Part shown: positions 55,638 through 64,000 of the stretch, piece after piece
How the letters are laid out: each line of letters opens with the position of its first letter
How positions within the stretch are numbered: position 1 is the stretch's first letter
From: Deinococcus yavapaiensis KR-236
GTDB lineage: Bacteria; Deinococcota; Deinococci; Deinococcales; Deinococcaceae
DNA length: 64,000 nucleotides
Direction of reading: 5' to 3'
Assembly (NCBI RefSeq): GCF_003217515.1
Contig: NZ_QJSX01000006.1
Location: 62,001 to 126,000 of the forward strand
The notes under the pieces: generated by a model
What the model was told of the DNA's origin: nothing
Databases searched by the model: none
What the model saw: only the letters and a program-made list of their open reading frames with translations
Program-made: the position numbers and the translations under genes

Positions 55638-56543
55638 CTACGAAAGCTTCGCGGCGATCAAGGCCGCCACGCGCGCGTTGTTCTTCACGAGCGCGATGTT
55701 GGCTTGCAAAGAGCGTCCCTCGGTGATCTCGACGATACGCCCCAAGAGGTACGGGGTGGCGTCCTTGCCGCTGATGCCCGAGGCGCTCATGTCGGCGAGC
55801 GCGCGTTCGATGTGGGGGGTGATGTCCGAAGCGGGGATCTCGTCCTCTCCGGGGATGGGATTGGCGATCAGAACGCCGCCTTCGAGACCGAGATCCCACT
55901 TCACGCGCAGCATCTCGGCGACTTCTTGAGGCGTGTCGAGGCGCAGAGGAGCGGCGAACCCGCTTTCGCGCGAATAGAACGCGGGAAAGCGGTCGGTGCC
56001 GAAGCCGACCACCGGCACGCCGAGCGTCTCGAGCTTTTCCAGGGTGAGGCCGATGTCGAGGATGCTCTTGACGCCCGCAGAGACGACGGCGACGTTCGTC
56101 GTGGCGAGCTCGGTGAGGTCCGCGCTGACGTCGAAGGTCTCCGCCGCGCCACGGTGGACGCCGCCCGTGCCGCCCGTGGCGAACACGTGGATTCCGGCGA
56201 GCGCGGCGATTCGCATCGTCGTGGCGACCGTCGTGGCGCCGTGCGCTTTCTTCGCTACGATCACCGGCAAATCGCGGAGACTGACCTTCGTGACGCCCTT
56301 GTCCGTTCCGAGGAGTTCGAGTTCGTCGGGTGACAAGCCCACCTTGAGGCGACCGTTCAAGATGGCGATCGTGGCGGGCGTCGCGCCGTTGGCTCGAACG
56401 ACGTCCTCCACTTCTCTCGCCGTTCGCACGTTCTGCGGATACGGCATGCCGTGAGAGATGATGGTGCTTTCCAAGGCGACGACGGGCCGCCCTTGCTCCA
56501 GGGCCGCTTTGACTTCGAGCGTGAAATCGATTCGCGAATTCAT
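55638..56543 (-). CDS. psuG: Pseudouridine-5'-phosphate glycosidase
   Basis: 301 residues. ALESTIISHGMPYPQN (E25), VSADLTEL (D142) and SAGVKSILDIG (K159) correspond to the Glu, Asp and Lys of the E. coli active site. It splits pseudouridine 5'-phosphate into uracil and ribose 5-phosphate. The ATG (56541-56543) overlaps the kinase stop (ATGA) and has AAGGAG upstream. It pairs with the PfkB kinase before it for pseudouridine salvage. Confidence 0.95.
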   Translation of the reverse strand: MNSRIDFTLEVKAALEQGRPVVALESTIISHGMPYPQNVRTAREVEDVVRANGATPATIAILNGRLKVGLSPDELELLGTDKGVTKVSLRDLPVIVAKKAHGATTVATTMRIAALAGIHVFATGGTGGVHRGAAETFDVSADLTELATTNVAVVSAGVKSILDIGLTLEKLETLGVPVVGFGTDRFPAFYSRESGFAAPLRLDTPQEVAEMLRVKWDLGLEGGVLIANPIPGEDEIPASDITPHIERALADMSASGISGKDATPYLLGRIVEITEGRSLQANIALVKNNARVAALIAAKLS

Positions 56544-57478
56544 GACGTGGCTCCTTGCAGGCGCTCCCGAAGCGCTCGAGGGCTCAGGAGCGGTGAGACG
56601 GTGTGCTCGCTTTCCAAGGTGAGCGAGGCGGCGGCGTGCCCGGACCGCGCGGCGTCCTCGGGAGACGCGCCGAGCAGCAGAGCATGAAGATACCCCGCGA
56701 GACTCGCGTCCCCCGCGCCTGTCACGTCCACGACCCGTGTGGGAAAGGCGGGCAGCCAGGACGCTTCGCCCTCGACGGACAGGAAACCGCCTCGCGCGCC
56801 GAGTCGGACCCAAACGCGCTCCACGCCGAGTTCGTGCAACGCGTTCGCGGCCGAAGGCAAGTCCGACTCGCGGACCGTTCGTTCGACGAGCACTTCGAGT
56901 TCCTCGCGGTTCGGCGTGACGAGGTGGATGGAACGGCGGGTTCGCAAGACGCTTCGGACCTTCACGGCTTTCGGGACGCTGACAGGATCGAGGACGACGG
57001 GAATGCCGCGCTCGCCCGCGATGTCCACGAGGGTCCGCAAGGTGTCCTCGCTCGAGTTGCCGTCCGCCACGAGAACGCGCGCGCCTTGCAAGACGAGTCG
57101 TCGCGCACGCAGGAAGTCGCCGGAGAGTTCGCCCGCTCGGTCCATGGCGACGACGGCGATCACGAGTTCGCCGCTCGGATCGAGGACCGCCGTGTACGTG
57201 CTCGTCGGGGCGTCCGTGCGAAGGACGTGCGTGAAGTCCACTCCGAGCGCACTCGTTCGCGCGATGAGCTCGTCGCCGAGGGCGTCTCGCCCGACGGCTC
57301 CGAGGAATGCCACGTCCACGCCGAGCCTCGCGAGGTTCTCGGCGACGTTGCGCGCCACGCCGCCGAGGCTCGTGGACGCTCGTCCGGGATTGCTCGTTCC
57401 CATCACCGAGGGCGCGTGCAAGGTGAGCTTTTGGTCCACGATCGCGCCGCCCACCACGACGACAGAAGGAAAAGTCAC
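56540..57478 (-). CDS. psuK: PfkB-family kinase, probable pseudouridine kinase
   Basis: 312 residues, taking the GTG at 57476-57478. VVVVGGAIVDQKLTL begins the ribokinase fold, ...TSLGGVARNVAENLARLG is the substrate loop, TPNREELEVL and VVDVTGAGDASLAGYLHALLLG the anion hole and catalytic Asp. Coupling to psuG marks it as pseudouridine kinase rather than ribokinase. The start is not certain: GGAG lies too close to this GTG, and the frame stays open further upstream without a typical start signal. Confidence 0.85.
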   Translation of the reverse strand: MTFPSVVVVGGAIVDQKLTLHAPSVMGTSNPGRASTSLGGVARNVAENLARLGVDVAFLGAVGRDALGDELIARTSALGVDFTHVLRTDAPTSTYTAVLDPSGELVIAVVAMDRAGELSGDFLRARRLVLQGARVLVADGNSSEDTLRTLVDIAGERGIPVVLDPVSVPKAVKVRSVLRTRRSIHLVTPNREELEVLVERTVRESDLPSAANALHELGVERVWVRLGARGGFLSVEGEASWLPAFPTRVVDVTGAGDASLAGYLHALLLGASPEDAARSGHAAASLTLESEHTVSPLLSPRALRERLQGATS

Positions 57479-57720
57479 GCTCCAGTCAACTGCGTGGCCG
57501 CGCGTTTTGGCAAGTGGTACGGACAGCACGTGAACTTCGAAGCATCGAGCGGCTTCGTCCTGCTGACCCGGGCGCGTGGACGGGATGGCGCGGCGCCCCC
57601 GTTTCCGTCTTGAAATTCTGAGCCGAGTCGGCGGCCGATGTCGCTCTTCGCCGTCTTGAACGTTCTGGCGCTCCTGCCCGTGGACGCCGCCGGAACCGAC
57701 TCGAGGCGCCGCGCTGGACG

Positions 57721-58551
57721 TCAGGTGTTCGCTTGTCGACCGGCCAAGGTGGCCGCCCACTCTTCGGGCGTCGCACGAGGCGGTTGATACCCGGTTTCGA
57801 GCAGGTCGCCGAGGAAGCTCGTCAAGCCGCCCCACGCGCCCCAATTCGTCACGCCGAGTTCCGCTCGCAAGCTCTCGACGGCTTCACGGCATTCCGAACG
57901 CCACGCCTTCACGGTGGCGGTCGCGTCGGGATCGTCGAGGGCCGCGGCCTCGAAGACGAGCGGTGCGTGCGAGGCGTACCACGCGGCTCCCTGGCCCCTC
58001 GCGGCGTCGACGACCGACCGAACCGAGTCGAAGCGCGTCCGTAGAAGCGCCGCGAGGGGCGAGGAGTCGTTCCAACGTGCCAGTCCGAGCTGCATCGCCT
58101 TGAGGCCCAAGGCGGCGCCGCTCGCGGTTTCGAGGGGAAAGCCGTACCCGAGGCGCCGTCCCGTCTCGCCGTGCTCGCCGCGCCCGAGGACGATGACGCC
58201 CGTTCCGACGATGAGAAGCACGCCCGGCATCCCACCGAAGTAGGCCCCGAGGGTGAGTTGCGCGTCGGATTGCGCGGTGAAGGACGCGAAGCCGTGCGGC
58301 ACGGAGAAGAGGGCGGCCTCGTCGACTGGTGTGGCGAGGCCCGCGATTCCCGCGTGGACTCGGCAGTGCGCGAAGTCCACGCGGGAATCGGCGTTTCGGA
58401 TGGCGTCGTGAATGGCCGTCATGACGCCCGCGGGTCCGACTTGCCGGAGGTTGCCGCCGCCCGCGCGGCCGCGCGCGATGACTTCGCCGTTTCGCACGAC
58501 GACGGCGCGCGCGCTCGTGCCGCCCACGTCGAGGCCGACGTGCAACGTCAC
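57721..58551 (-). CDS. BadF/BcrA-type amino-sugar kinase (MurK/NagK-like)
   Basis: 276 residues with the ASKHA phosphate loops GLDVGGTSARAVVV (first), GIAGLAT and LLIVGTGVIVLGRG (third). The BadF/BadG type includes GlcNAc kinase and clostridial MurK, which phosphorylates MurNAc and GlcNAc. GTG start (58549-58551) overlapping the murQ stop (GTGA). Coming after murQ in the operon it likely produces MurNAc 6-phosphate for MurQ. It is somewhat short at the C-terminus compared with human NAGK. Confidence 0.82.
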   Translation of the reverse strand: MTLHVGLDVGGTSARAVVVRNGEVIARGRAGGGNLRQVGPAGVMTAIHDAIRNADSRVDFAHCRVHAGIAGLATPVDEAALFSVPHGFASFTAQSDAQLTLGAYFGGMPGVLLIVGTGVIVLGRGEHGETGRRLGYGFPLETASGAALGLKAMQLGLARWNDSSPLAALLRTRFDSVRSVVDAARGQGAAWYASHAPLVFEAAALDDPDATATVKAWRSECREAVESLRAELGVTNWGAWGGLTSFLGDLLETGYQPPRATPEEWAATLAGRQANT

Positions 58552-59432
58552 GTCAGGGCGCGGCGCACGTGGCCGCCCGCCGCGTCGAGGAGGCGTTGCG
58601 CTTCGGCGGTGTCCACGCTCCGCAGAAGGCTCACGACCGACACGGCGACGCGGAACCCGGACGCTTCGAGGGCGGCGCGCGCCTCGGTCTCGGACGCGTT
58701 CGTGGCCGTCACGACGAGACGCACGGCGCGCTCGCGCAATTTGGCGTTCGTGGGACGCACGTCCACCATGAGGTTGCCGAGCACCTTTCCGAGCCGCACC
58801 ATGACCGCGCTGGAGAAGGTGTTGAGGGCGATTTTCTGAGCGGTTCCCGCTTTGAGGCGCGTGGAACCCGAGATGACTTCGGGGCCGCTGTGCAGGCACA
58901 CGCCGACGTCCGCTTCCGTCAGGAGGGGGGTGCCGGGATTGTTCGCGAAGGCGATCGTGAGGGCGCCGACGGCCTTCGCGTACCGAAGGCCCGCGAGGGC
59001 GTAAGGCGTCGTGCCCGACGCGGCGATCGCGATGAGAACGTCATCCGCGCTCAGCTGGACTTGCCGAAGGTCGAGGACGCCCGCTTCCTCGTCGTCCTCG
59101 GCGCCTTCACGCGCTTCCCACATCGCCTCGCGCCCGCCCGCCAGAAGGGCGACGGCGCGCGACGGTGGCCAAGAGAAGGTCGGAGGCAACTCGGCGGCGT
59201 CGAGGCACGCGAGCCGTCCGCTCGTGCCCGCCCCGACGTACACGAGGCGGCCGCCGCGCGCGAGGAATTCGGCGGCGAGGTCCACGGCGCGCGAAAGGTC
59301 GTCGCTCGCGTCGCGAACGGCGGTCACAGCGCGGGCTTGGTCTTCGAGGAGGGCCGCGACGACGCCGTTCGTGGAGCGCAAGTCGAGGTCGCGGTACTGT
59401 TCGCTGAGTCGTTCGGTGTCGAGCAAGGTCAT
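58548..59432 (-). CDS. murQ: N-acetylmuramic acid 6-phosphate etherase
   Basis: 294 residues of the SIS fold. LVYVGAGTSGRLACLDAAELPPTF contains the sugar-phosphate loop and catalytic Glu; IAIAASGTTPYALAGLRYAKAVGA and FANNPGTPL are further MurQ signatures, with GPEVISGSTRLKAGTAQKIALN. It cleaves the lactyl ether of MurNAc 6-phosphate to GlcNAc 6-phosphate. The ATG overlaps the serine hydrolase stop (ATGA) and its stop overlaps the kinase start. Length is normal. Confidence 0.95.
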   Translation of the reverse strand: MTLLDTERLSEQYRDLDLRSTNGVVAALLEDQARAVTAVRDASDDLSRAVDLAAEFLARGGRLVYVGAGTSGRLACLDAAELPPTFSWPPSRAVALLAGGREAMWEAREGAEDDEEAGVLDLRQVQLSADDVLIAIAASGTTPYALAGLRYAKAVGALTIAFANNPGTPLLTEADVGVCLHSGPEVISGSTRLKAGTAQKIALNTFSSAVMVRLGKVLGNLMVDVRPTNAKLRERAVRLVVTATNASETEARAALEASGFRVAVSVVSLLRSVDTAEAQRLLDAAGGHVRRALT

Positions 59433-60451
59433 ACCCCTCTCCCGAGGGCGGCGTGAACGGCGTTGGCGAATCGGCGCCGCAAGTGGATGATGTCGTCGCC
59501 CGTGTGCCGAGTGGGATGCACGCGGTTCGTGAGCAGGACGACGGCGTAGCCGCGCTGTGGCTCGATCCATACGCTCGTGCCGGTGAAGCCCGTGTGGCCG
59601 AACGCTTGAGGAGACGCGAGGTCGCCTCCGCTGCACGTCGGATGCCCGAGGATCCACCCGAGACCGCGCGGACAACCGTTGGCCTCGTGACTCCAGGGCC
59701 TCGCCACGAGGCTCCTCGTGGGCTCGCTCACGAGGTCGGTGAGCCACGCTTGAGCGGCGCGGGCGACGTCACGAAGGGTGCCGAACGCGCCCGCGTGGCC
59801 CGAAACGCCGCCGAGGGCGTAGGCGTTCTCGTCGTGGACTTCGCCGTTCAGGACGCGGCCACGCCACGGGCAGCGCTCCGTCGCGACCGTCGGTCCGCTC
59901 GGGCGGTACGTGACGAAGCCGCGTTCCTCGGCCAATTCGTCGAGGGCGCGGCCCGTGAGCCGCTCGGTCAGCAGTCCGAGCAGCATGAAGCCGAGGTCGG
60001 AATACAGCAGTCGCTCGCCCGGCGCGGCCTCGAGCGGCGTTTGCAGGACGCGCGCGAGCAAGGTCGCTCGGTCGGTGGGGTGCGTGTAAAGGGGCGCCCA
60101 GGCGGGCAATCCGGACGTGTGCGCGAGAAGGTGGGCGATCTTGGCGGTGCCGACGCTCGGTTCGACCATCCAGCCCGCCTCGGGCAAGTGCAGGCTCAAC
60201 GGGTCTTGCAAGCTGAGCCGTCCTCGTTCGAGCAAGCGCAGCACTTCCGGCAAGGTCACGAGGACTTTCGTGAGGCTCGCGAGGTCGAAGGCATGGTTGG
60301 CCGTGAGGAGCTCGTTCGTGTCGAGGCTCGCCACGCCCAGGTACTCTTCGCGCAAAATGCCGTTTGGCGTGACGACCGCGGCGGCGACGGCGGGCATCGG
60401 CACGGCCTTCAGGAGGTCGAAGGCCGCGCCCAGATCGACGGCTCGCGTCAC
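59429..60451 (-). CDS. Serine hydrolase (beta-lactamase/PBP-like)
   Basis: 340 residues, GTG start (60449-60451) overlapping the permease stop (GTGA). SLTK (59-62) is the SxxK nucleophile, YSD (150-152) replaces YxN, and GHTGFTG supplies the third motif (HTG). No signal peptide, so it should act in the cytoplasm on imported substrate. Similar proteins stand next to murQ in Firmicutes (ybbE). It may trim muropeptides or esters, which is inference. Confidence 0.85.
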   Translation of the reverse strand: MTRAVDLGAAFDLLKAVPMPAVAAAVVTPNGILREEYLGVASLDTNELLTANHAFDLASLTKVLVTLPEVLRLLERGRLSLQDPLSLHLPEAGWMVEPSVGTAKIAHLLAHTSGLPAWAPLYTHPTDRATLLARVLQTPLEAAPGERLLYSDLGFMLLGLLTERLTGRALDELAEERGFVTYRPSGPTVATERCPWRGRVLNGEVHDENAYALGGVSGHAGAFGTLRDVARAAQAWLTDLVSEPTRSLVARPWSHEANGCPRGLGWILGHPTCSGGDLASPQAFGHTGFTGTSVWIEPQRGYAVVLLTNRVHPTRHTGDDIIHLRRRFANAVHAALGRGV

Positions 60452-61572
60452 CGCGACCCCGTGTCGGCCGCGTCGCGCAAGGCGTCGCCGAAGAAGTTGT
60501 ACGCGAGGACCGACAAGGCGATGAAGGCGCCGGGCCACAGCAGCCACGGGTACAAGCCGAACGCTTGGATGCCTTGGTCGTACGCGTCGCGGAGCAGCAG
60601 GCCCCACGAGCTCATCGGCGCCTTGATGCCGAGGCCGAGGAAGGACAGCGCGCTTTCCCCGAGGATGTAGCCGGGCAAGGCGAGCGTGGCAGTCACGACG
60701 AGGATCGACGAGAGGTTGGGAACGATGTGCCTCAGGATGACGCGCAAATCCGAAGCTCCGACGGCTTGCGCGGCCGTGACGAACTCCACTTGCCTCGCGG
60801 CGAGCACTTGGCCGCGCACGACGCGCGCGAGGCTCGCCCATCCGATGAGGGCGAGAACGGCCACGATGCCGAGGTAGACCCAGGTGGAAGGCCACTTGGC
60901 GGGCACGAGCGCGGCGAGCGCCATCAAGATCGGGAGCCTCGGGAAGGACAGCAGGACTTCCACGAAGCGCATCAGGAGGTTGTCGACCCAGCCGCCGTAG
61001 TAGCCGCTGATGCCGCCGACCGTGACGCCGATGAGAAACGAGATGAGGATGCCGACGATCCCGACGGTGAGGCTGATTTGCGATCCGACGATGGTCCGCG
61101 AAAACAAGTCGCGCCCGATGGAGTCGGAGCCGAAGAGGAACATGCTGCCGCTCTGAACCCCGAAGAGGTGCAGATTCGTCTTGAGGCCGAGGAAGTTGTG
61201 TTCGTCACCGCGCACGAAAAAGCGGATCGCGAGCGGCTTCGTCTTGTCCTCGGCGTAGCGGCTCACGAACGTGACGGGGTCGCGCTCGCGCTTCACTTCG
61301 TACACGAAGGGGCGCGTGAGTCGACCGTCGTGGAAGAGGTGGACGCGTTGCGGCGGTTGGTACGGATTGGACGCGAACTGCGTGGCGACGCTGTAAGGCG
61401 CGATGAAGCCGCCGAACAGGGCCATGATGTACAGCAGGACCAAAATCCATCCTCCGACGACGCCGAGGCGGGACTTGCGGTAGCGCCGAAACGCCATTTG
61501 AAGGGGCGAGAGCACTTTGACGCTTTCCTCTCCCCGCGCAGGAGAGGGGGTGGGAGTGATCGGGACGCTCAT
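60448..61572 (-). CDS. dppC: Dipeptide-type ABC permease, DppC-like
   Basis: 374 residues from the ATG at 61570-61572, GGAGG six bases upstream. Segment KSRLGVVGGWILVLLYIMALFGGFIAPY is the first membrane span, FGSDSIGRDLFSRTIVGSQISLTVGIVG the OppC signature, then GYYGGWVDNLLMRFVEVLLSFP and the EAA loop AAQAVGASDLRVILRHIVPN. A long periplasmic insert (about 75-145) between span 1 and the permease domain is present. The first ~20 residues (SPARGEE) come from a hairpin repeat; see findings. Confidence 0.92.
   Translation of the reverse strand: MSVPITPTPSPARGEESVKVLSPLQMAFRRYRKSRLGVVGGWILVLLYIMALFGGFIAPYSVATQFASNPYQPPQRVHLFHDGRLTRPFVYEVKRERDPVTFVSRYAEDKTKPLAIRFFVRGDEHNFLGLKTNLHLFGVQSGSMFLFGSDSIGRDLFSRTIVGSQISLTVGIVGILISFLIGVTVGGISGYYGGWVDNLLMRFVEVLLSFPRLPILMALAALVPAKWPSTWVYLGIVAVLALIGWASLARVVRGQVLAARQVEFVTAAQAVGASDLRVILRHIVPNLSSILVVTATLALPGYILGESALSFLGLGIKAPMSSWGLLLRDAYDQGIQAFGLYPWLLWPGAFIALSVLAYNFFGDALRDAADTGSR
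61527..61547. repeat. CCTCTCC...GGAGAGG hairpin repeat inside dppC
   Basis: Arms CCTCTCC (61527-61533) and GGAGAGG (61541-61547) with a 7-base loop, in the 5' coding part of dppC. It shares its core with the repeat at 62630-62654. Confidence 0.65.
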
Positions 61573-61636
61573 GCGCATCCTCCGCCGAGCAAGGCCGCCC
61601 GCTCTTTCGAGGGTGGAAATCGACACGTTCTGTGGC

Positions 61637-62608
61637 TCATGAGTACCTCACTCTGGGGTCGGTGAGGGCGAGGGCGATGTCGGCGAGGAGGTTGCCGATG
61701 AGCAGCAAGGTCGCCGACAGCATCAGCATCGTGAGCGCCACGTACTGATCCTTGTTGATGAGCGACTCGTACAGAATCGGACCGATGGTGGGCAAGTTGA
61801 GCACGACGGACACGATGATCGTTCCGGAGATGAGGGCGGGCAAGCTGAGCCCGGCCAGCGAGATGAGAGGGTTGATGGCGTTGCGAACCGCGTGTCGCCA
61901 CACGACGACGCGGGGCGCGAGGCCCTTGGCTTTGGCGGTGCGAACGTAATCTTGGGACAACACGTCGAGGGTGGAGGCGCGCATTTGGCGCATGACGCTC
62001 GCGACGCCTTCGAGGCCGAGGGCGAGCAGCGGAATCCACAAGTGCCCGAGGGTGTCGAGGATCTTGCCCCACGAGAGTGGCGCGCCGATGTAGTCGGGCG
62101 AATTCAGACCGCCGACGTTCGTGCCGCCGAAGCGCAGGACGAGCGCGATGAGAAAGAGCGCCGCGAGGAAGTCGGGAATGGCGAGTCCGAAGTATCCGAA
62201 GAAATTCGCGGTCTGCGCGCCGATGCCGCGGCGGTTGAAGGCGGTGTAGATGCCGAGCGGCACGGCGATGAGCCATGACAGCGCCAGCGACAAGCCCGAG
62301 ATCAGGACGGTCACGCCGAGCGGTTCGAGGATGAGGGTAGCGACGGGTCGGTTCTCGTCGAAGGAGTAGCCGAAGTCGCCGCGCGACACGACGCCCCACA
62401 GCCACTTCGCGTACTGCATCCAGGCGGGGTCGTTGAGGCCGAGTTGCTGCGTGAGTCGCTCGACGGTTTCTTTCGTGAAGCGCGGGTCTTCGAGGAACTG
62501 GTCGGTGTAGCTGCCCGGCTGTAGCTTGATCACGACGAAGCACACGACCGAGATCAGCAGCAGCGTCGGGATCATGCCGAGCAAGCGACGAACGGTAAAG
62601 ATCAGCAT
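61637..62608 (-). CDS. dppB: Dipeptide-type ABC permease, DppB-like
   Basis: 323 residues. The N-terminal LIFTVRRLLGMIPTLLLISVVCFVVIKLQPG is the DppB first span; LTQQLGLNDPAWMQYAKWLWGVVSRGDFGYSF precedes the permease domain, with VRTAKAKGLAPRVVVWRHAVRNA as EAA loop. Six spans in all. With DppC it forms the channel. It is separated from dppC by 64 bases and from the binding-protein gene by a hairpin repeat. Confidence 0.93.
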   Translation of the reverse strand: MLIFTVRRLLGMIPTLLLISVVCFVVIKLQPGSYTDQFLEDPRFTKETVERLTQQLGLNDPAWMQYAKWLWGVVSRGDFGYSFDENRPVATLILEPLGVTVLISGLSLALSWLIAVPLGIYTAFNRRGIGAQTANFFGYFGLAIPDFLAALFLIALVLRFGGTNVGGLNSPDYIGAPLSWGKILDTLGHLWIPLLALGLEGVASVMRQMRASTLDVLSQDYVRTAKAKGLAPRVVVWRHAVRNAINPLISLAGLSLPALISGTIIVSVVLNLPTIGPILYESLINKDQYVALTMLMLSATLLLIGNLLADIALALTDPRVRYS

Positions 62609-62629
62609 AGAAGGCCCTCCGGCAATTCA

Positions 62630-62654
62630 CCCCTCTCCCCGAGCGGGAGAGGGG
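62630..62654. repeat. CCCCTCTCCC...GGGAGAGGGG hairpin repeat
   Basis: Perfect 10-bp stem (62630-62639, 62645-62654), loop CGAGC, flanked by outer TTCAC/GTGAA. It lies between the binding-protein stop and dppB and resembles widespread REP-like intergenic hairpins. Confidence 0.75.
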
Positions 62655-62675
62655 CCGGGGGTGAAAAGTCAGAAC

Positions 62676-64000
62676 TCAGCGCTGCGAGATGAGCGGCACG
62701 GGGTTGTAGCCGGGGATGACGCCGAGGGTCCAGATGTAGTTCGTGAAGGTGTTGGAGACCACGCCGATGTTCTCGGGCTTCGCGATGGGAATCACCGGCA
62801 GGTTCTGCGCGAAGATGATTTGCCAGCGTGTGTAGACGGCCTTGCGGCGGTTGGGGTCGGTGACCGTCGCGCCTTGGTTGAAGATGTTGTAAATTTCCTT
62901 CTCCCAAGGGAACATCTTGGCGACGTTCGGGGTGCCGCCGTCCGTGGCGGGCTGCAAGGAGCGGTGCCAGTAGTACAAGGCGCCGCCCGGTTGCCAGATG
63001 GGCTTGCGAAGCTCGGGATCGGGTTGGTCGCCGAAAGCGTGCAGGATCGCTTCCCAGTTTCCGCTTTGGCCCGTGGAGAGCAGCGTGGAGACGAGCACGC
63101 CCTTGAGGTTGACCTTGATGCCGAGGCTCTTGAGGTCGTTTTGGATGATGGAGGCCATCGGGGGGTACACGGCCGAGTCGGTGCCGTAGGTGAGGTCGAA
63201 CTCCAGCGGCTTGCCGGGAGCGATGAAGCGTTGGCCGCCCGCGCCGACCTTGAGGCCCATCGCGTCGAGAGCGTCCCCGGCGGCCTTGAGATCGAAGGAG
63301 CCCAGGAAGCGCTTGGTGTTCGTGTAGAACGACGAGATCGGCGCGACGCCGTGGCCGGGAAGGCTGGCGAGGCCGTTGTAGATCTGGTCGATGATGCGCT
63401 CGCGGTTCAAGGCGGACTGCATGGCGCGCCGGAAGCGGACGTTGCTGAAGACCTTGGCGAGATCGGGGTTCTTGGCGTCGAAGTTGAACGCGAGGAAGGG
63501 CGGCGATCCGAACAAGGCGGGCGAGCGCACGACCTTGAAGGGCGCCCCGGCGACTTCACGCTGCTTGAGATCCGGGAATTGGGCGCCGGAGATGTTGAGC
63601 TGATCGACGTTCTTCGCGAGGAACGCGGCGACTTGCGCTTGCGGATCGCGAATGACGAGGTACTCGAGGGTGTTGAGGTACGGCAACTTCACGCCTTTGG
63701 CGTCGACCTTCCAGTAATTGGGGTTCTTGACGAGCGTGACCTTTTGGCCGGGCGTGTAGCTTTGCAGCTTGAACGGGCCCGTTCCGACGACTTCGCTGGC
63801 GTCGACGTCCGTCGGCCAGGCGTTGTTGATGTCGGCCGCCTTCGCGCCGCCTTCTTGCGAGAAGCGCAGAAGCTTGTGCTTCGGCATGATGGGGGTGCGC
63901 AGTTGCTGCAAGAAGGCGGGCGCGGCGCGCGCGAGGGTGAAGCGCACGGTGTTGGGGTCGAGCGCCTCGACCTTGACCTTCTCGCCGCCGATGGTGAAGT
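62676..64000 (-). CDS. Dipeptide-type substrate-binding protein (5' part missing)
   Basis: The frame is open to the right window edge, so only the C-terminal ~441 residues are seen. LDPNTVRFTLARAAPAFLQQL, GTGPFKLQSYTPGQKVTLVKNPNYW and FRRAMQSALNRERIIDQIYNG are SBP_bac_5 (DppA/OppA) motifs. The signal peptide lies outside. It heads the operon with dppB and dppC and may bind muropeptides or amino sugars rather than plain dipeptides, given the downstream murQ and kinase. Confidence 0.92.
   Translation of the reverse strand, partial: FTIGGEKVKVEALDPNTVRFTLARAAPAFLQQLRTPIMPKHKLLRFSQEGGAKAADINNAWPTDVDASEVVGTGPFKLQSYTPGQKVTLVKNPNYWKVDAKGVKLPYLNTLEYLVIRDPQAQVAAFLAKNVDQLNISGAQFPDLKQREVAGAPFKVVRSPALFGSPPFLAFNFDAKNPDLAKVFSNVRFRRAMQSALNRERIIDQIYNGLASLPGHGVAPISSFYTNTKRFLGSFDLKAAGDALDAMGLKVGAGGQRFIAPGKPLEFDLTYGTDSAVYPPMASIIQNDLKSLGIKVNLKGVLVSTLLSTGQSGNWEAILHAFGDQPDPELRKPIWQPGGALYYWHRSLQPATDGGTPNVAKMFPWEKEIYNIFNQGATVTDPNRRKAVYTRWQIIFAQNLPVIPIAKPENIGVVSNTFTNYIWTLGVIPGYNPVPLISQR

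Overview
The window looks like chromosomal DNA of a Deinococcus-type bacterium. It has high GC, a split mutL/mutS locus, an L31 protein of the deinococcal kind, and many genes whose start codon lies 5-7 bases behind a TANNNT -10 box with no leader. The species assignment is inference from gene content and style, not from a search.

Left end (1-5156, minus strand): a compact operon of DNA-phosphorothioation (Dnd) type. A PLD-nuclease/SF2-helicase fusion is followed by a 67-residue unknown protein, a DndD-like SMC ATPase, a Dnd-associated small protein and a DGQHR (DndB-like) protein cut by the window edge. The first four genes overlap by 4 bases. The sulfur-transfer genes (dndC, dndE) are not in view. 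Three tRNA genes (Arg-ACG, Ser-GCT, Ser-TGA) with their own promoter and terminator separate this operon from the chromosomal core.

5.8-23 kb: thrC-thrB plus a histidine-rich gamma-glutamylcyclotransferase-like gene; a VOC protein, aldo/keto reductase, RNase H-like protein, asparaginase, thymidine kinase, L31, CAP-domain protein, glycerophosphodiesterase, mutL, mutS, a single-domain response regulator, an SDR, a CBS protein, a DUF72 protein and a GNAT acetyltransferase.

23-38 kb: three exported proteins (two lipoproteins) next to a BTAD/TPR regulator, an acyl-CoA ligase, an O-acetylhomoserine sulfhydrylase-type enzyme, a possible structured RNA with a strong terminator, and a large modular alpha-amylase lipoprotein.

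37.6-50.3 kb: fatty-acid and acyl-CoA catabolism on the minus strand. One unit (44.6 to 37.6 kb) joins an acyl-CoA dehydrogenase, SDR, aminoglycoside-phosphotransferase-like kinase and histidine phosphatase by 4-base overlaps; kinase plus dehydrogenase is the arrangement known from 4-hydroxyacyl-CoA breakdown (LvaA/LvaC, ACAD10/11). A second unit holds FadB-, FadA- and FadE-type enzymes.

50.7-64 kb: a branched-chain amino-acid-type ABC transporter (binding protein, livHMGF), the pseudouridine pair psuK-psuG, and an operon that reads as peptidoglycan recycling: dipeptide-type ABC transporter (binding protein cut by the right edge), serine hydrolase, murQ etherase and a BadF-type amino-sugar kinase, with 4-base overlaps from dppC onward.
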